Assembly: GCA_020636375.1 (NCBI GenBank)
Contig: JACJXZ010000017.1
Coordinates: forward strand, 62,001-126,000
Source: Lewinellaceae bacterium
Lineage (GTDB): Bacteria > Bacteroidota > Bacteroidia > Chitinophagales > Saprospiraceae
Direction: 5' to 3'
DNA length: 64,000 bases
Program-made: the position numbers and the translations under genes
Notes under the pieces: model-generated
Told to the model about the DNA's origin: nothing
Seen by the model: only the letters and a program-made list of their open reading frames with translations
Database searches by the model: none
Shown: piece after piece, positions 25,942-34,701 of the stretch
Layout: the number at the start of each line of letters is the position of its first letter
Position numbering within the stretch: position 1 is the stretch's first letter

Positions 25942-26094
25942 CTACCCGTCCATGATGTCGGTCGAGCCGATAAACTCTTCCGGAGGCGGAGGCGGCTCGT
26001 TGCCGCCGCCGTTGCCTCCTTTTATGGCAAGGCTTTGCCGGCGGGTAATGGAAATTTTGCGGAAATCGTCGAGCTTCAGTTGCGAGCTTTTCAT
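25942..26094 (-). CDS. 50-aa double-glycine leader peptide (candidate natural-product/RiPP-type precursor)
   Basis: A 50-residue frame too short for usual gene finding. It starts MKSSQLKLDDFRKISITRRQ, continues SLAIKGG, and ends with a Gly/Pro/acid-rich tail (NGGGNEPPPPPEEF, IGSTDIMDG). The charged helical leader with a Leu/Phe pattern closing in IKGG is the layout of Bacteroidota double-glycine precursor peptides cleaved during export by C39-type peptidases or modified as natural products. Codon third positions are G/C-rich like its neighbours. No C39 exporter or modifying enzyme lies next to it. It is divergent from the sigma-like gene. Expression and maturation are unproven. Confidence 0.6.
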   Translation of the reverse strand: MKSSQLKLDDFRKISITRRQSLAIKGGNGGGNEPPPPPEEFIGSTDIMDG

Positions 26095-26411
26095 AAATCA
26101 GGATTTTGAGTTAGGAAAAAGCCCATATCCCGGCCCGCAGGACAATGCATGCGCCGGCCCCGGCTGACAGCAGCCATGCGCTGTAGCCATTGCCGTTGGC
26201 GGATAGCAATGGAAAATCAGGCCGGAGAAGGGCAAAAAGCCTTCCCGGCAACCGAAGCTTCAGGTTGTTCCGGATGATATTTTTTGAAAAAGCGCCTGGA
26301 TCGTGCCGCCAAGAGCTTGATTAGTCGTTTTATTTTACTTTCACTGTTACTGTCGATGGCGAAATGAAAAGATGACGGAAAAAAGAGCGAAATTTTAATC
26401 ATGAAACAGAT

Positions 26412-27473
26412 ATGAGCCTTTTTGGAAGGGCCGGAACGCCCGGCCGGCAGGACAAGGACTTACTGGAGCGCTTGCTAAGCCGAAACCGGCAGCAGGCCAG
26501 AGCTGAGGAAGATCTTCTTTTCGGCAAATACCAAAGGCTTGTCCGAAATGGAGACAGCCGCCTTTCGAAGGAAGAACGGGAGCAGGCTTACAAGTCGGCT
26601 TTTCTCGACTTTATCAAATGCTTGCCGCACCAGGGCAGCAAGTGGGCCGAAACGGGAGGCCTCGGGCCGGCTATCGAACGTTTTTTCGAAACAGCCCAGA
26701 AGGAAGTGTTGTGGGCCAGGGCAATCCGTGCCGGAGAAGAGCCGGCATATACCCAGGCCACACAGGAGCTGATGCTGCACCTGGCACCGCTAAAAAACAG
26801 CCGGCAACTGACTCAAAAGTACGGAAGGATGGCTGTCGAGGAAGCCTTTATCCCGAGTTTTGAGGAACTCCTGAAAAAGATCAGCCAGGAGGGCTTCGCC
26901 TCCAAAAGGAGCCTTAGCGCTTTCTTTTTCAATATCTTTAAATACCGTGCGCTGGATGCATCCAATAAAGAAAAGAGGAGCGCCTTGCACAATCCGGCAT
27001 CGCTCGACAGCGAGACGGCAGAAACGCCCGCTGAATACGAAAAGGCATCGGTATTCAACCAGTTTGAAGAGCCGTCGGAAAATCCGGATTTGCTGTTAGC
27101 GGAGCGGCTCAGGGCATTCCTCGATCCCGATAGGCCCGGCCTGCTGGAGCAGCTTTCCCGGGAAGCCCGGATGGCCGTACAGCATTACCGGAGCGACCTG
27201 TTGTCGGACCTGGCGTCGCTAATCGGCGCTCTGAGAAAGATGGAGAAGGAAGGAAATCCCTGCGTAGAGCTGTTTGTCATGAAAGTTAAAAGAGATAGCT
27301 ACCGGGAAATATATGCTTTCCTGGGCAGCCAAGGCTTGCTGAAAGAGACGGCAGCGGATGAAACGAGCATGAAAAACCTGGTCAACAGCCGGGTGCGGCG
27401 ATGCCGGGACCGGTTGCACGAGCAACTCAAACCTGTGTTTAATTTGATTTACCGGAAAAAGAAAAAGCGATGA
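26412..27473 (+). CDS. Divergent sigma-70/ECF-like regulator
   Basis: 353 residues, cytoplasmic, very charged. Residues ~139-189 resemble ECF sigma region 2 (AVEEAFIPSFEELLKKISQE, then SLSAFFFNIFKYRALDASNK, like the usual LxxWLxxIARNxALDxxRK). Residues ~268-345 resemble region 4 (PCVELFVMKVKRDSYREIYA, FLG, then NSRVRRCRDRLHEQL). The two parts are about 80 residues apart, much further than in a normal ECF factor, and residues 32-99 look like a second degenerate region 2. The stop overlaps the start of the next gene by four bases (ATGA), so the two are translationally coupled, as sigma/anti-sigma pairs often are. Role inferred; fold not proven. Confidence 0.55.
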   Translation: MSLFGRAGTPGRQDKDLLERLLSRNRQQARAEEDLLFGKYQRLVRNGDSRLSKEEREQAYKSAFLDFIKCLPHQGSKWAETGGLGPAIERFFETAQKEVLWARAIRAGEEPAYTQATQELMLHLAPLKNSRQLTQKYGRMAVEEAFIPSFEELLKKISQEGFASKRSLSAFFFNIFKYRALDASNKEKRSALHNPASLDSETAETPAEYEKASVFNQFEEPSENPDLLLAERLRAFLDPDRPGLLEQLSREARMAVQHYRSDLLSDLASLIGALRKMEKEGNPCVELFVMKVKRDSYREIYAFLGSQGLLKETAADETSMKNLVNSRVRRCRDRLHEQLKPVFNLIYRKKKKR

Positions 27474-28384
27474 GTTCATTCAGAGAGATCATCAACCGGT
27501 GGCTGGAAAGCGGTGACCGGGAAGGCCGGGAAGAAGTGGATAAGGCCGTCCGCGATAACGAGGAGGCCGCCCGGTACCTGGCCGAGCAGTTGGCCATAGA
27601 AGAGGCTTTGGAGGAAATGGCCGATGAAGCCCGTATGCGCCGCTGGGAGCAGGCGCACCGCGGCCAGGTGCGCCGGAGAAGATGGTGGCTGGGGGGGGCG
27701 GGCGTGCTTGGCCTGCTCTTCCTGGTTGGAGCCGCGCTCATGCTGAACGCTCCCCCTGAGGGTAATCCGGAGGTTTTCGAAAGGCAACAAAATGGCGCCG
27801 GCCTTACCGGAGAAACCGCCACGCCAGGTCCGGACACCGCCCTGGGCCAAACAGCCCCGCCCACTTCGCCGGTGCCGCCGGCTGTCAAACCAGAGAGCCT
27901 GCCTTCCACTCCCGGGGTTACCGAAAAAGAACCAGCTGTAAATAAAAACCAGCTGCCGCCCCCCAACCCGGCCATCCAGGAAAAGGCCCGGCAAAGATAC
28001 CGCCGGCAATTAGTTGCCGCCGGCGGCAACTGGCAGAATGCCTATGCAGAAGGACGGTACGAAGAGGCCACCCGCCTGCTTGAAGAATTTTTCGAAACCA
28101 GGCGGGCCGCTGATTTCCCGGAACAGGCATTTATCCTGGGCCTGCTGAAACTGCTCCATTTGCCTGGCACAGATTATGATGCCAGCGCGAGATTGCTCGA
28201 TGCGGCCCGGCAGGGCATAAACCTGGCACCTGGCAAATATGCCTGGATCGAAGCAGATGTCGACCTGTGGCGCTACCTGGCATACAACAGGCTGGGCGGC
28301 GAAAGTGCCCTGGAGCGGGCGCAGGCTCTGCGGGAGGCTCATCCCGGCATAGTCGACAGCCTCCGTGCCTTGCTTGCTGACTGA
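27470..28384 (+). CDS. Single-pass membrane protein, possible anti-sigma partner
   Basis: 304 residues. A cytoplasmic helical start rich in Glu/Arg (~1-68: REIINRWLESGDREGREEVD) ends in RRRRWW before one transmembrane helix (~72-93). A Pro/Thr-rich periplasmic linker (~95-165) follows, then a helical TPR-like C-terminal domain (~168-304: AYAEGRYEEATRLLEEFF). An N-terminal cytoplasmic segment with one TM and an extracytoplasmic sensor is the layout of anti-sigma factors. The ATGA overlap with the sigma-like gene supports a pair. No zinc-binding HxxxCxxC motif is seen, so it is not a classical ZAS anti-sigma. Its stop is one base from that of the convergent CHAT gene. Confidence 0.6.
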   Translation: MSSFREIINRWLESGDREGREEVDKAVRDNEEAARYLAEQLAIEEALEEMADEARMRRWEQAHRGQVRRRRWWLGGAGVLGLLFLVGAALMLNAPPEGNPEVFERQQNGAGLTGETATPGPDTALGQTAPPTSPVPPAVKPESLPSTPGVTEKEPAVNKNQLPPPNPAIQEKARQRYRRQLVAAGGNWQNAYAEGRYEEATRLLEEFFETRRAADFPEQAFILGLLKLLHLPGTDYDASARLLDAARQGINLAPGKYAWIEADVDLWRYLAYNRLGGESALERAQALREAHPGIVDSLRALLAD

Positions 28385-28385
28385 G

Positions 28386-31010
28386 CTACCGGTAACGGCT
28401 GAACCCATCTCCAATACAGATAAAAGGCGCCCAATAGATAGGAGACCGGAAATTGGCCTTTTTCATTGTGTCGACTTTTGCCTTTTTCAGAGCTTCTGCG
28501 TAAGTGAACCCTTCATTGAGGTATTTGAAAAAAGAAGCCATCAGGTCGGCAGAAGGATCGTCCCGGGCTTTCATTTGCGCCGCAATGAGGTTGGGGCATC
28601 CCGCATAGTGAAATGCCCTGGCGATGCTGGAAATCCCCTCTCCCCTGGAAAAATTGCCCCAGGCGCCGTCGCAAACGGCAAGGAACAGGAAATGAAATCC
28701 TTCCATAGGCAAGCCGTAGGCTTCCTGAATAAACAACCTCCTTTCCGCCGCCGGGAAAACGAGGTGAATCCCGGAAATATCTCCTCTCCCGCCCAGTTCT
28801 CCATGCACGGCCAGGACGGCTGCATCGAGATCGCCCAGGGCCCCGGCAAAATGCTGACTGGACGCCTCCGGATAAGCCTTTGCCATGTTCAGGGCCCGGC
28901 TCAGCGAATCGGCTTTTCTCTCCAGGCTATCCAGGCTGGGCAGGCTGTCTTTTTCAGGATATCCGCCGAAGAAGAATCCCAAATGCCCTTTTTTCCTGCG
29001 CGACTCGCGAGCCTTCGCCAACTGGTGCAGGATGGCGGCCGAATAAGAATAGGAAATGACATGGTCTTCCAGCAGGTATTCCCGGGGTTGCGCCTGGACG
29101 GCCAGGGCATCAAAGTTTATTTTCCAGTATTTGTGGTCCGGGACAATGATCAGGTGCCGGATGCCGTCCGGCAGCGCTTTTTTAATGGGTTCGAATATTT
29201 TCTGGTACAACCGATGGGAAACGGAGTCGAACCTGGCGCCATTGTTCCGCAGCAGGTCATCGAATTCGTCAATTAACGCTGCATGTTCTTTCAGGCCTTT
29301 CAGGCGGACAACCTGAACGCCTCCCCGGGTTATCACGAAGGCCAGGTTTTGAGAAAGAGAAACATCAAATTCGATCAGCGCCTCTTCGGCGCCGAGCGAC
29401 TGCTGTATTTCCTGGATGGAGGGCACGTCCGTGTCAAAGCGCTCGGTGTAGTATCGCTGCCCGGATGCGTTGCCGTCCTGCAAACCCTGTATGAACGCCC
29501 ACAGCTCGACCCGCTTACGGGCGGCCTGGCTCAGGAAGAGGGTGTCCTGTGTGCGAAGGTATTCAGCTTCCAGTTTGTTGATGTCCTGGCGCAGGGCCTC
29601 TTCCCTTTCCCATAAAGCCCGTTGCTCCCCGCCATATTGGGGTGCAGAAAAGGCATGGTGCAGGTGGCGCTTCAGCGCAAAGCTCTTGCTTTGCTCCGAA
29701 ATCTGAAAAGCTTCTTCGCGGTAAGCTTCTTCTCCCGTAATTTCGCAGAGCCGCAGCGCCAGGTGAACCGCGCTGGGGAAAACCTCGGAGTACCGGTTGT
29801 CATACGCCTCGATGGAAGCATCCGTCGCCAGGACAAACCGGTTGAAAAAGGCCACCTTGATAAAACTCCGGTAGATTTTCAGAGCCGCCTCCAGGATGCG
29901 GATGTCCTTTGTGTTTTCATAGGCATATTGAAAGACTACCCCTATATGTGTCAGGGAGTTTGCATAACTGATCCTTTTCCGGTAAGGGGCGTTCAGCAAC
30001 GCTTCCTCTGTGGGAGTAAAAATTGAAATGGGCAAATCGCGGTCCGTGCTGTCAACAAACCGCAGCAATGCATCCGGGGTTTCATTTGCCATTTCGTAGA
30101 ACCTGGGAAAGTTGATCCAGAGGGTATACAAGTATTCGTCGATAAAAGGAGAGTCGCTGAATACTTCCAGCACCTGATTGAGGTGGTAGGCAGCCGAATC
30201 CAGGTTCCTCCATTCATCAAAACTGATAAAGGTAGAACCCAGGGAGAAGTGAACCGCCATTTTTTCCGGGCCGGGTTGCAGTAGAGGAGCTATGCTGTGG
30301 AAATTTTCCCGCGCCAACTGCAGTTGGGGCCCTACCCGGCTGATTTCGCCGTCGAAATACAGTGCTTCCGCCAGGCATAGGTGGACTGCTCCCTTGGCGT
30401 ATATCATATAATAAGGCAGCGGCCCAAAATTCTCTCCTTTGTGCTGTTCCATCACCTCAACTCCTCTGCGGAAATACTGTTCTGCCAGTTTGCACCGGCC
30501 CAGCCTGGTCAGCCCAAACGCTCCGTTCAGGCAGGATTCGGCCACTCCGTAATGGTGCCCGGCCTTCTCATAGTATTCCAGAGAAAAATCGAGCATGGCC
30601 CTGGTTTGGTCCAGGTTGAAAAGCAATTCCGTGTAGACGATCTGCGCAAGGTTATAGCATTCGCCGATCAGCTTGTAGTGTTCATCTGTCTCTGCCCTTT
30701 CGGTTAGTCCGTCGACCGCCCGGAAAATGTCATCCAGCGCCTTCGTTTCGTTCAGCAGGATATAGTATTGGTTGGCCCGGAGATACAAGCATTTACCCCA
30801 CTGGAGAAGGTATTTGCCTTTATCCTGACCAAAAAAATCAATGGCAAGGCCTAAATCGTCAATTTGGCTCTGCGACAGTTTGTTATTGTCTCCGGTTTCA
30901 TAAACTGCCTGCGCCGTTTCCAGGAACTTTATGGCTTCCGCCTCGGTGGCAGGCTGCGCGGCGCACGAATGGCAAAGGCTGATGAACAGGAGTAACAGGG
31001 GGTACTTCAT
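28386..31010 (-). CDS. Exported TPR-CHAT caspase-like protease
   Basis: 874 residues with an N-terminal signal (LLLLFISLCHSC, possibly a lipoprotein signal), ~550 residues of TPR-like helices, and a C-terminal CHAT domain (~575-874). The caspase-type dyad is visible: His736 in AVLAVHGELG and Cys780 in FLFLAVCDGAWG. These are followed by the usual block (SSIARAFHYAGCPNLIAAQM) and the closing PIYWAPFICIGDG. CHAT enzymes are cysteine peptidases related to separase and caspases, and some are activated by partner proteins. Its stop codon almost abuts the sigma/membrane pair on the other strand. Target unknown; the neighbouring peptide or membrane protein are candidates by position. Confidence 0.85.
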   Translation of the reverse strand: MKYPLLLLFISLCHSCAAQPATEAEAIKFLETAQAVYETGDNNKLSQSQIDDLGLAIDFFGQDKGKYLLQWGKCLYLRANQYYILLNETKALDDIFRAVDGLTERAETDEHYKLIGECYNLAQIVYTELLFNLDQTRAMLDFSLEYYEKAGHHYGVAESCLNGAFGLTRLGRCKLAEQYFRRGVEVMEQHKGENFGPLPYYMIYAKGAVHLCLAEALYFDGEISRVGPQLQLARENFHSIAPLLQPGPEKMAVHFSLGSTFISFDEWRNLDSAAYHLNQVLEVFSDSPFIDEYLYTLWINFPRFYEMANETPDALLRFVDSTDRDLPISIFTPTEEALLNAPYRKRISYANSLTHIGVVFQYAYENTKDIRILEAALKIYRSFIKVAFFNRFVLATDASIEAYDNRYSEVFPSAVHLALRLCEITGEEAYREEAFQISEQSKSFALKRHLHHAFSAPQYGGEQRALWEREEALRQDINKLEAEYLRTQDTLFLSQAARKRVELWAFIQGLQDGNASGQRYYTERFDTDVPSIQEIQQSLGAEEALIEFDVSLSQNLAFVITRGGVQVVRLKGLKEHAALIDEFDDLLRNNGARFDSVSHRLYQKIFEPIKKALPDGIRHLIIVPDHKYWKINFDALAVQAQPREYLLEDHVISYSYSAAILHQLAKARESRRKKGHLGFFFGGYPEKDSLPSLDSLERKADSLSRALNMAKAYPEASSQHFAGALGDLDAAVLAVHGELGGRGDISGIHLVFPAAERRLFIQEAYGLPMEGFHFLFLAVCDGAWGNFSRGEGISSIARAFHYAGCPNLIAAQMKARDDPSADLMASFFKYLNEGFTYAEALKKAKVDTMKKANFRSPIYWAPFICIGDGFSRYR

Positions 31011-31025
31011 GTCAGAAAATTTTGG

Positions 31026-32114
31026 TTAAGGAGAAAACGTGACCGCATGCACCATCGGCAAATAATTACCCAGCACCTCCCACGATTCCCCCCTGTCTCC
31101 GGAAAAAAACACATTGCCCGTCGTCGTGCCAAATACCATCTCATCCCCGGCAGCAGCCAGGGCGTGGCGGTAGACGATGTCGTAGCAGTTCTCCTGCGGC
31201 AGCCCCCGGCGGAGTGTTTTCCAGGTTTTGCCCCCATCGTCCGTCCGGCAGATGCAGAGGGCGTGGCCGACGGCGGTGCGGACTTCGTCGCTGACGGCGG
31301 GCGCCACCCAGGCCTGCATGGGGTTGTCTTCCGCAACGGCAATGGCAAAGCCGAAGCGGGCGGGGCCTTCTGTTTCGGAGACGTCGGCCCAGCTGGCGCC
31401 GCCGTCGGTGGACAGGAAGATGCCGCAGTGGTTCTGCTGCCAGAGCACGTCGGGGTTGGACGGAGCAGCCACCAACAGGTGAGGGTCATGGCCCACCTCG
31501 GCCTGAGGGTCGGGCAGGAAGTCGGCGCGCAGGCCCTTGTTGCGGAAGGCCCAGCTCTGGCCGCCGTCGCGGCTCTCCAGCACGCCGGCCACGCTGATGC
31601 CGACGTAGAGGTGGTCCTCGTCGCGCGGGTCGACGATGATGGAGTGGATGCCCGGCTGGTCGAAGCCGCCGCCGAACCACTGTTTGGGGCGGGTGGGGTG
31701 GTTCCAGAGGCTCTCCACCAGCTCGAAGCTGCTGCCGCCGTCCTCGCTGCGGAACAGCCCGCCGGGGATGGTGCCCAGCCAGAGGCGGTTGGGGTGGCCG
31801 GCGCCGCCCGGCTGCAGGCTCCAGATGTATTTGGTAGCAGCGGGCACGCCCTCCTTCACTTCCGCCCCTTCCGGGTAGGCGGGAGCGGAGACTTCCTCCC
31901 AGGAGGCGCCCCGGTCGTACGAGCGGTGCAGCTTGACGCCCCAGTGGCCGTGGTCGAGGCAGGCCCACCAGGCGCCGTGGCGTTCGTCTTCGTAAGCGAA
32001 AGTGACGGGGATGCCGTCGAAATGGCTGCCGGCAACGGCCCAGCCGGCAGGGCGGCGGGTGCAGACGACCAGGCCTTTGCGGGTGCTGAGGAATAAGGTG
32101 TTCTTGCTGGCCAT
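31026..32114 (-). CDS. BNR/sortilin-type beta-propeller protein
   Basis: 362 residues without a signal peptide. Repeated Asp-box motifs (S/T-x-D-x-G-x-S/T-W) mark a beta-propeller: SYDRGASWEEV, SEDGGSSFELV, SRDGGQSWAF, STDGGASWADV, TDDGGKTWKTL, SGDRGESWEVL. This is the family often called WD40/YVTN/BNR-like or exo-alpha-sialidase-like, but the sialidase arginine triad is not recognisable. An intracellular binding or hydrolase-like role is possible and unproven. It starts 15 bases before the CHAT start region in the same direction, so the two could be cotranscribed. Confidence 0.8.
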   Translation of the reverse strand: MASKNTLFLSTRKGLVVCTRRPAGWAVAGSHFDGIPVTFAYEDERHGAWWACLDHGHWGVKLHRSYDRGASWEEVSAPAYPEGAEVKEGVPAATKYIWSLQPGGAGHPNRLWLGTIPGGLFRSEDGGSSFELVESLWNHPTRPKQWFGGGFDQPGIHSIIVDPRDEDHLYVGISVAGVLESRDGGQSWAFRNKGLRADFLPDPQAEVGHDPHLLVAAPSNPDVLWQQNHCGIFLSTDGGASWADVSETEGPARFGFAIAVAEDNPMQAWVAPAVSDEVRTAVGHALCICRTDDGGKTWKTLRRGLPQENCYDIVYRHALAAAGDEMVFGTTTGNVFFSGDRGESWEVLGNYLPMVHAVTFSP

Positions 32115-32308
32115 AGCAGTTGTTTTGAGCTGTTGGCGAGGGCCGCTATCAGGAAACTAAAAGGCCCTCCCCAACAGCTTGGGGGAACAATCGGGTTATG
32201 CAGCTTCAATTTAGGGAAAAAACAGTAGTTTTCCACCCCGTGCCGCGCCGCTTTTTGTACCTTACCCTGGTGCCGAAAAACTGTGGGCCCAAAGAAAATT
32301 GCAGCAAT

Positions 32309-33874
32309 ATGCCAAAACAGCTTATCCTCCTGACTACTTTAGCGCTCCTCGCCGCCATCGGCTGCCAGGAGAAAGACGACAACCAGCCGGTGCCGGACGG
32401 CCCTTCCGGGCCGGTAGAAATACCGGCTGCCGAACTCCTCAGCAGCCCCATCACGATCGGGATGAACCCCACTGGCCTGACGCCCCTGGCGGGGGTGGCC
32501 CGGATCCAAAGCCCTCAGAAAACAAAGGTGGAAATCCGGATAGCCGGCGAACATCCGGTGACGGCAACGTCGGCAGGCGCCGCTTTCAGCCATGAGATCA
32601 TGGTCCTGGGGCTTTACCCCGGCCGGGAGAATGAGGTGATCGTCAAAATTTCGAATGAGGATGATTCCCGTTTTGGTTACGACACCCTGCTGGTGGCAAC
32701 ACCGCCCCTGCCCGATTTCCTGCCGGACATAGAAATCGTCAAAAAACAGGATAGCCGGATGGAACCGGGCTGGAACCTGATCGAGATGAGCCTGGGCGGC
32801 GAGGGATACTTCCGCTTTTACCCGCTCATTTTCGATCCTGACGGGCAAATCCGCTGGTACATGAACCTGGACTTCATCCAGGGCTGGATCGGCCCCTTCG
32901 AGCGCCTCCGGAACGGCAACTGGCTGTGGGCGCACAGCCAGGCCCTCTACGAATACGACATGCTCGGGAAAGAAGTCAACCGCTGGGATCTCCCCGGCTA
33001 CTACCAGCACCACGACCAGATAGAAAAGCCGGATGGCAACCTCATCGTATGCGTATCCAAAGAAGGACTGGATACCCGCCTGGACTATATTATCGAGCTG
33101 GGCCGAAACACGGGAGCGGTCATAAAAGAATGGGACCTCCGGCAGGTCATGGATGTCGACCGGTTTGACCTGACCTGGAATAGTTCGGACTGGGCCCACG
33201 TCAACTCCGTCTGGTACGACGAAACCGACGAGGGGCTGGTCATCTCCGCCCGCCACCAGGGTGTTGTCAAGGTCAGCAAAGACAATCAGCTGGAATGGAT
33301 ACTGGCACCGCATAAAGGGTGGGGAAATGCCGGGCCAAATGGCAATGGGGTGAATACTGCCAACTATTTACTGACGGCCCTCAACGCGGCGGGCACCCCC
33401 TTCGGGCAGGCCGCTCAACAGGGAACAGTGGATGCTCCGGGTTTCAGCTGGCCCTGGGGGCAACACGCCTGCATGATCGTTCCCGGAGGCAATATTTTCT
33501 GCTTTGACAACAGCTGGAAGAAAAACTTTGGCGGCAACGCCCCTTTTATCCGCGCCGTGGAATACCGCATCGACCCCGGCCAGAGAACCGTACGGCAAGT
33601 CTGGGAATACGGCAAAGAGAGAGGAGATGAAATCCATTCTGAGAACATTAGCGATGTAGACTACCTGCCGGCGACCGGCAACCGCCTGCTCACCTCGGGC
33701 AACATCCAGGATTTGGGCATCCGGCAGGGTAGAATCATAGAAGTGGCTTATCCCGGGGGGGACGTTGTCTTTGAGGCTGTGGTCCGCTACAGCAATGCTT
33801 TCTCTACCGGCGGCGGATGGGCCCATTCTGATATCATTTACCGGGGGGAGCGGCTGCCGCTTTATCCGGATTGA
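32309..33874 (+). CDS. Arylsulfotransferase (ASST)-like lipoprotein
   Basis: About 521 residues from the Met at 32309, chosen because MPKQLILLTTLALLAAIGC gives a lipobox (AIGC); the frame is open further upstream. A short beta-rich N-terminal domain (MNPTGLTPLAGVARI) precedes a propeller with ASST hallmarks: GQIRWYMNL, LYEYDMLGKEVNRWDLPG, YQHHDQIEKPDGNLIV, WAHVNSVWYDETDEG and WPWGQHACMI. Bacterial ASST transfers sulfate between phenolic donors and acceptors through a His residue; the HHD and GQH histidines are candidates. Lipid-anchored, facing the periplasm or surface. Substrate unknown. Confidence 0.8.
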   Translation: MPKQLILLTTLALLAAIGCQEKDDNQPVPDGPSGPVEIPAAELLSSPITIGMNPTGLTPLAGVARIQSPQKTKVEIRIAGEHPVTATSAGAAFSHEIMVLGLYPGRENEVIVKISNEDDSRFGYDTLLVATPPLPDFLPDIEIVKKQDSRMEPGWNLIEMSLGGEGYFRFYPLIFDPDGQIRWYMNLDFIQGWIGPFERLRNGNWLWAHSQALYEYDMLGKEVNRWDLPGYYQHHDQIEKPDGNLIVCVSKEGLDTRLDYIIELGRNTGAVIKEWDLRQVMDVDRFDLTWNSSDWAHVNSVWYDETDEGLVISARHQGVVKVSKDNQLEWILAPHKGWGNAGPNGNGVNTANYLLTALNAAGTPFGQAAQQGTVDAPGFSWPWGQHACMIVPGGNIFCFDNSWKKNFGGNAPFIRAVEYRIDPGQRTVRQVWEYGKERGDEIHSENISDVDYLPATGNRLLTSGNIQDLGIRQGRIIEVAYPGGDVVFEAVVRYSNAFSTGGGWAHSDIIYRGERLPLYPD

Positions 33875-33875
33875 A

Positions 33876-34664
33876 TCACTTATACGGCAGCGCCTTCAGT
33901 ATCCTCCTGATCCCCGTCAGGTGTGCCTGGCGCATGTCGTCGGCCTTGATCTTGATCCAGGGGTTGATCTTCCCGTTCGTGCGCTGGAACATTGCCTTTT
34001 TGTAGCGGGTGTATTCGTCCCAAAGTTTCAGGGCGGCCAGGTCGACGGGCGTCAGCTCCCAACGGCGCAGGGCGTTTTTGCGGACGGCCTCGATGCGCCT
34101 TTTCTGTTCGTCCCTCGAAATGGAGAGGTAAAATTTGAGGAGGCGGATGCCGTCGCCGATGAGCATCTCCTCAAAGTGGTTGACCTCGTTCATGAAGCGA
34201 TTGTATTCATCCGGGGTGCAAAAGCCGTTGACCGGCTCCACGATGGCGCGGTTGTACCAGCTGCGGTCAAAAAAGGCGATCTCTCCCCTTTCGGGCAGTT
34301 GCTGGACGTACCGCTTGAAGTACCACTGCCCCCGCTCTTTGGGGGTAGGTTTCTGCAGTGCCACCACGCGCATGGAGCGGGGGTTGAGATGGTCCGTGAA
34401 GGCCCGCACAGCGTGCCCTTTGCCGGCAAATTCGCGGCCCTCGACGATCACGATCACCCGCTCTTCCTGTTCCACCACCCAGTTCTGGGCCTTGATCAGC
34501 TCGGCTTGCAATTTGATCAGTTGCTTTTCGTATATCAACTGGTCGGCTACCTCCCGGAAATTCGGCTTGCTGGACATCAGCAGGTATTCGATGCCGCGCG
34601 AAGAGCTGAGCAGGCTGAGTTCTTTATCGCTAAATTTATTATCCACAGTTTGTAAGTTTTTCAT
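33876..34664 (-). CDS. ppk2: Polyphosphate kinase 2 family protein with altered P-loop
   Basis: 262 residues of the PPK2 fold. Conserved blocks: GQWYFKRYVQQLP, the Walker B-type FFDRSWYNRAIVEPVNGFC, and the lid ISRDEQKRRI. The Walker A is EGREFAGKGHAVR (Gly76 to His84), whereas the usual form, kept by the neighbour, is GRDAAGKGGAIR. The Asp to Glu, Ala to Phe and Gly to His changes fall at phosphate- and metal-binding positions, so its nucleotide preference or activity may differ. PPK2 enzymes make nucleotides from polyphosphate or the reverse. The stop is right against the convergent ASST gene; a second PPK2 gene lies 37 bases upstream on the same strand. Confidence 0.88.
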   Translation of the reverse strand: MKNLQTVDNKFSDKELSLLSSSRGIEYLLMSSKPNFREVADQLIYEKQLIKLQAELIKAQNWVVEQEERVIVIVEGREFAGKGHAVRAFTDHLNPRSMRVVALQKPTPKERGQWYFKRYVQQLPERGEIAFFDRSWYNRAIVEPVNGFCTPDEYNRFMNEVNHFEEMLIGDGIRLLKFYLSISRDEQKRRIEAVRKNALRRWELTPVDLAALKLWDEYTRYKKAMFQRTNGKINPWIKIKADDMRQAHLTGIRRILKALPYK

Positions 34665-34701
34665 GACCAGGCAGTATTCATTCCTTCATTCCTTCATTCC
34701 T

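Larger units (their letters stand above)
25797..26411. other. 615-bp interval holding a hairpin and an unlisted peptide gene
   Basis: Between the helical protein and the sigma-like gene. The left part is a terminator-like hairpin (25814-25906) and the middle encodes the 50-aa peptide on the minus strand (25942-26094). The right 317 bp must hold divergent promoters for the peptide and the sigma-like gene, but I see no clear TAnnTTTG. A hydrophobic minus-strand frame at about 26104-26330 lacks a start. Confidence 0.55.

Noticed and set aside
25847..26167. 106-codon plus-strand frame over the peptide gene
   Set aside because: No coding features; the minus-strand double-glycine peptide explains the sequence better.
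26217..26402. 61-codon minus-strand frame between the peptide and the sigma-like gene
   Set aside because: Basic sequence with no family signal and position over the expected promoter of the sigma-like gene; not enough support.
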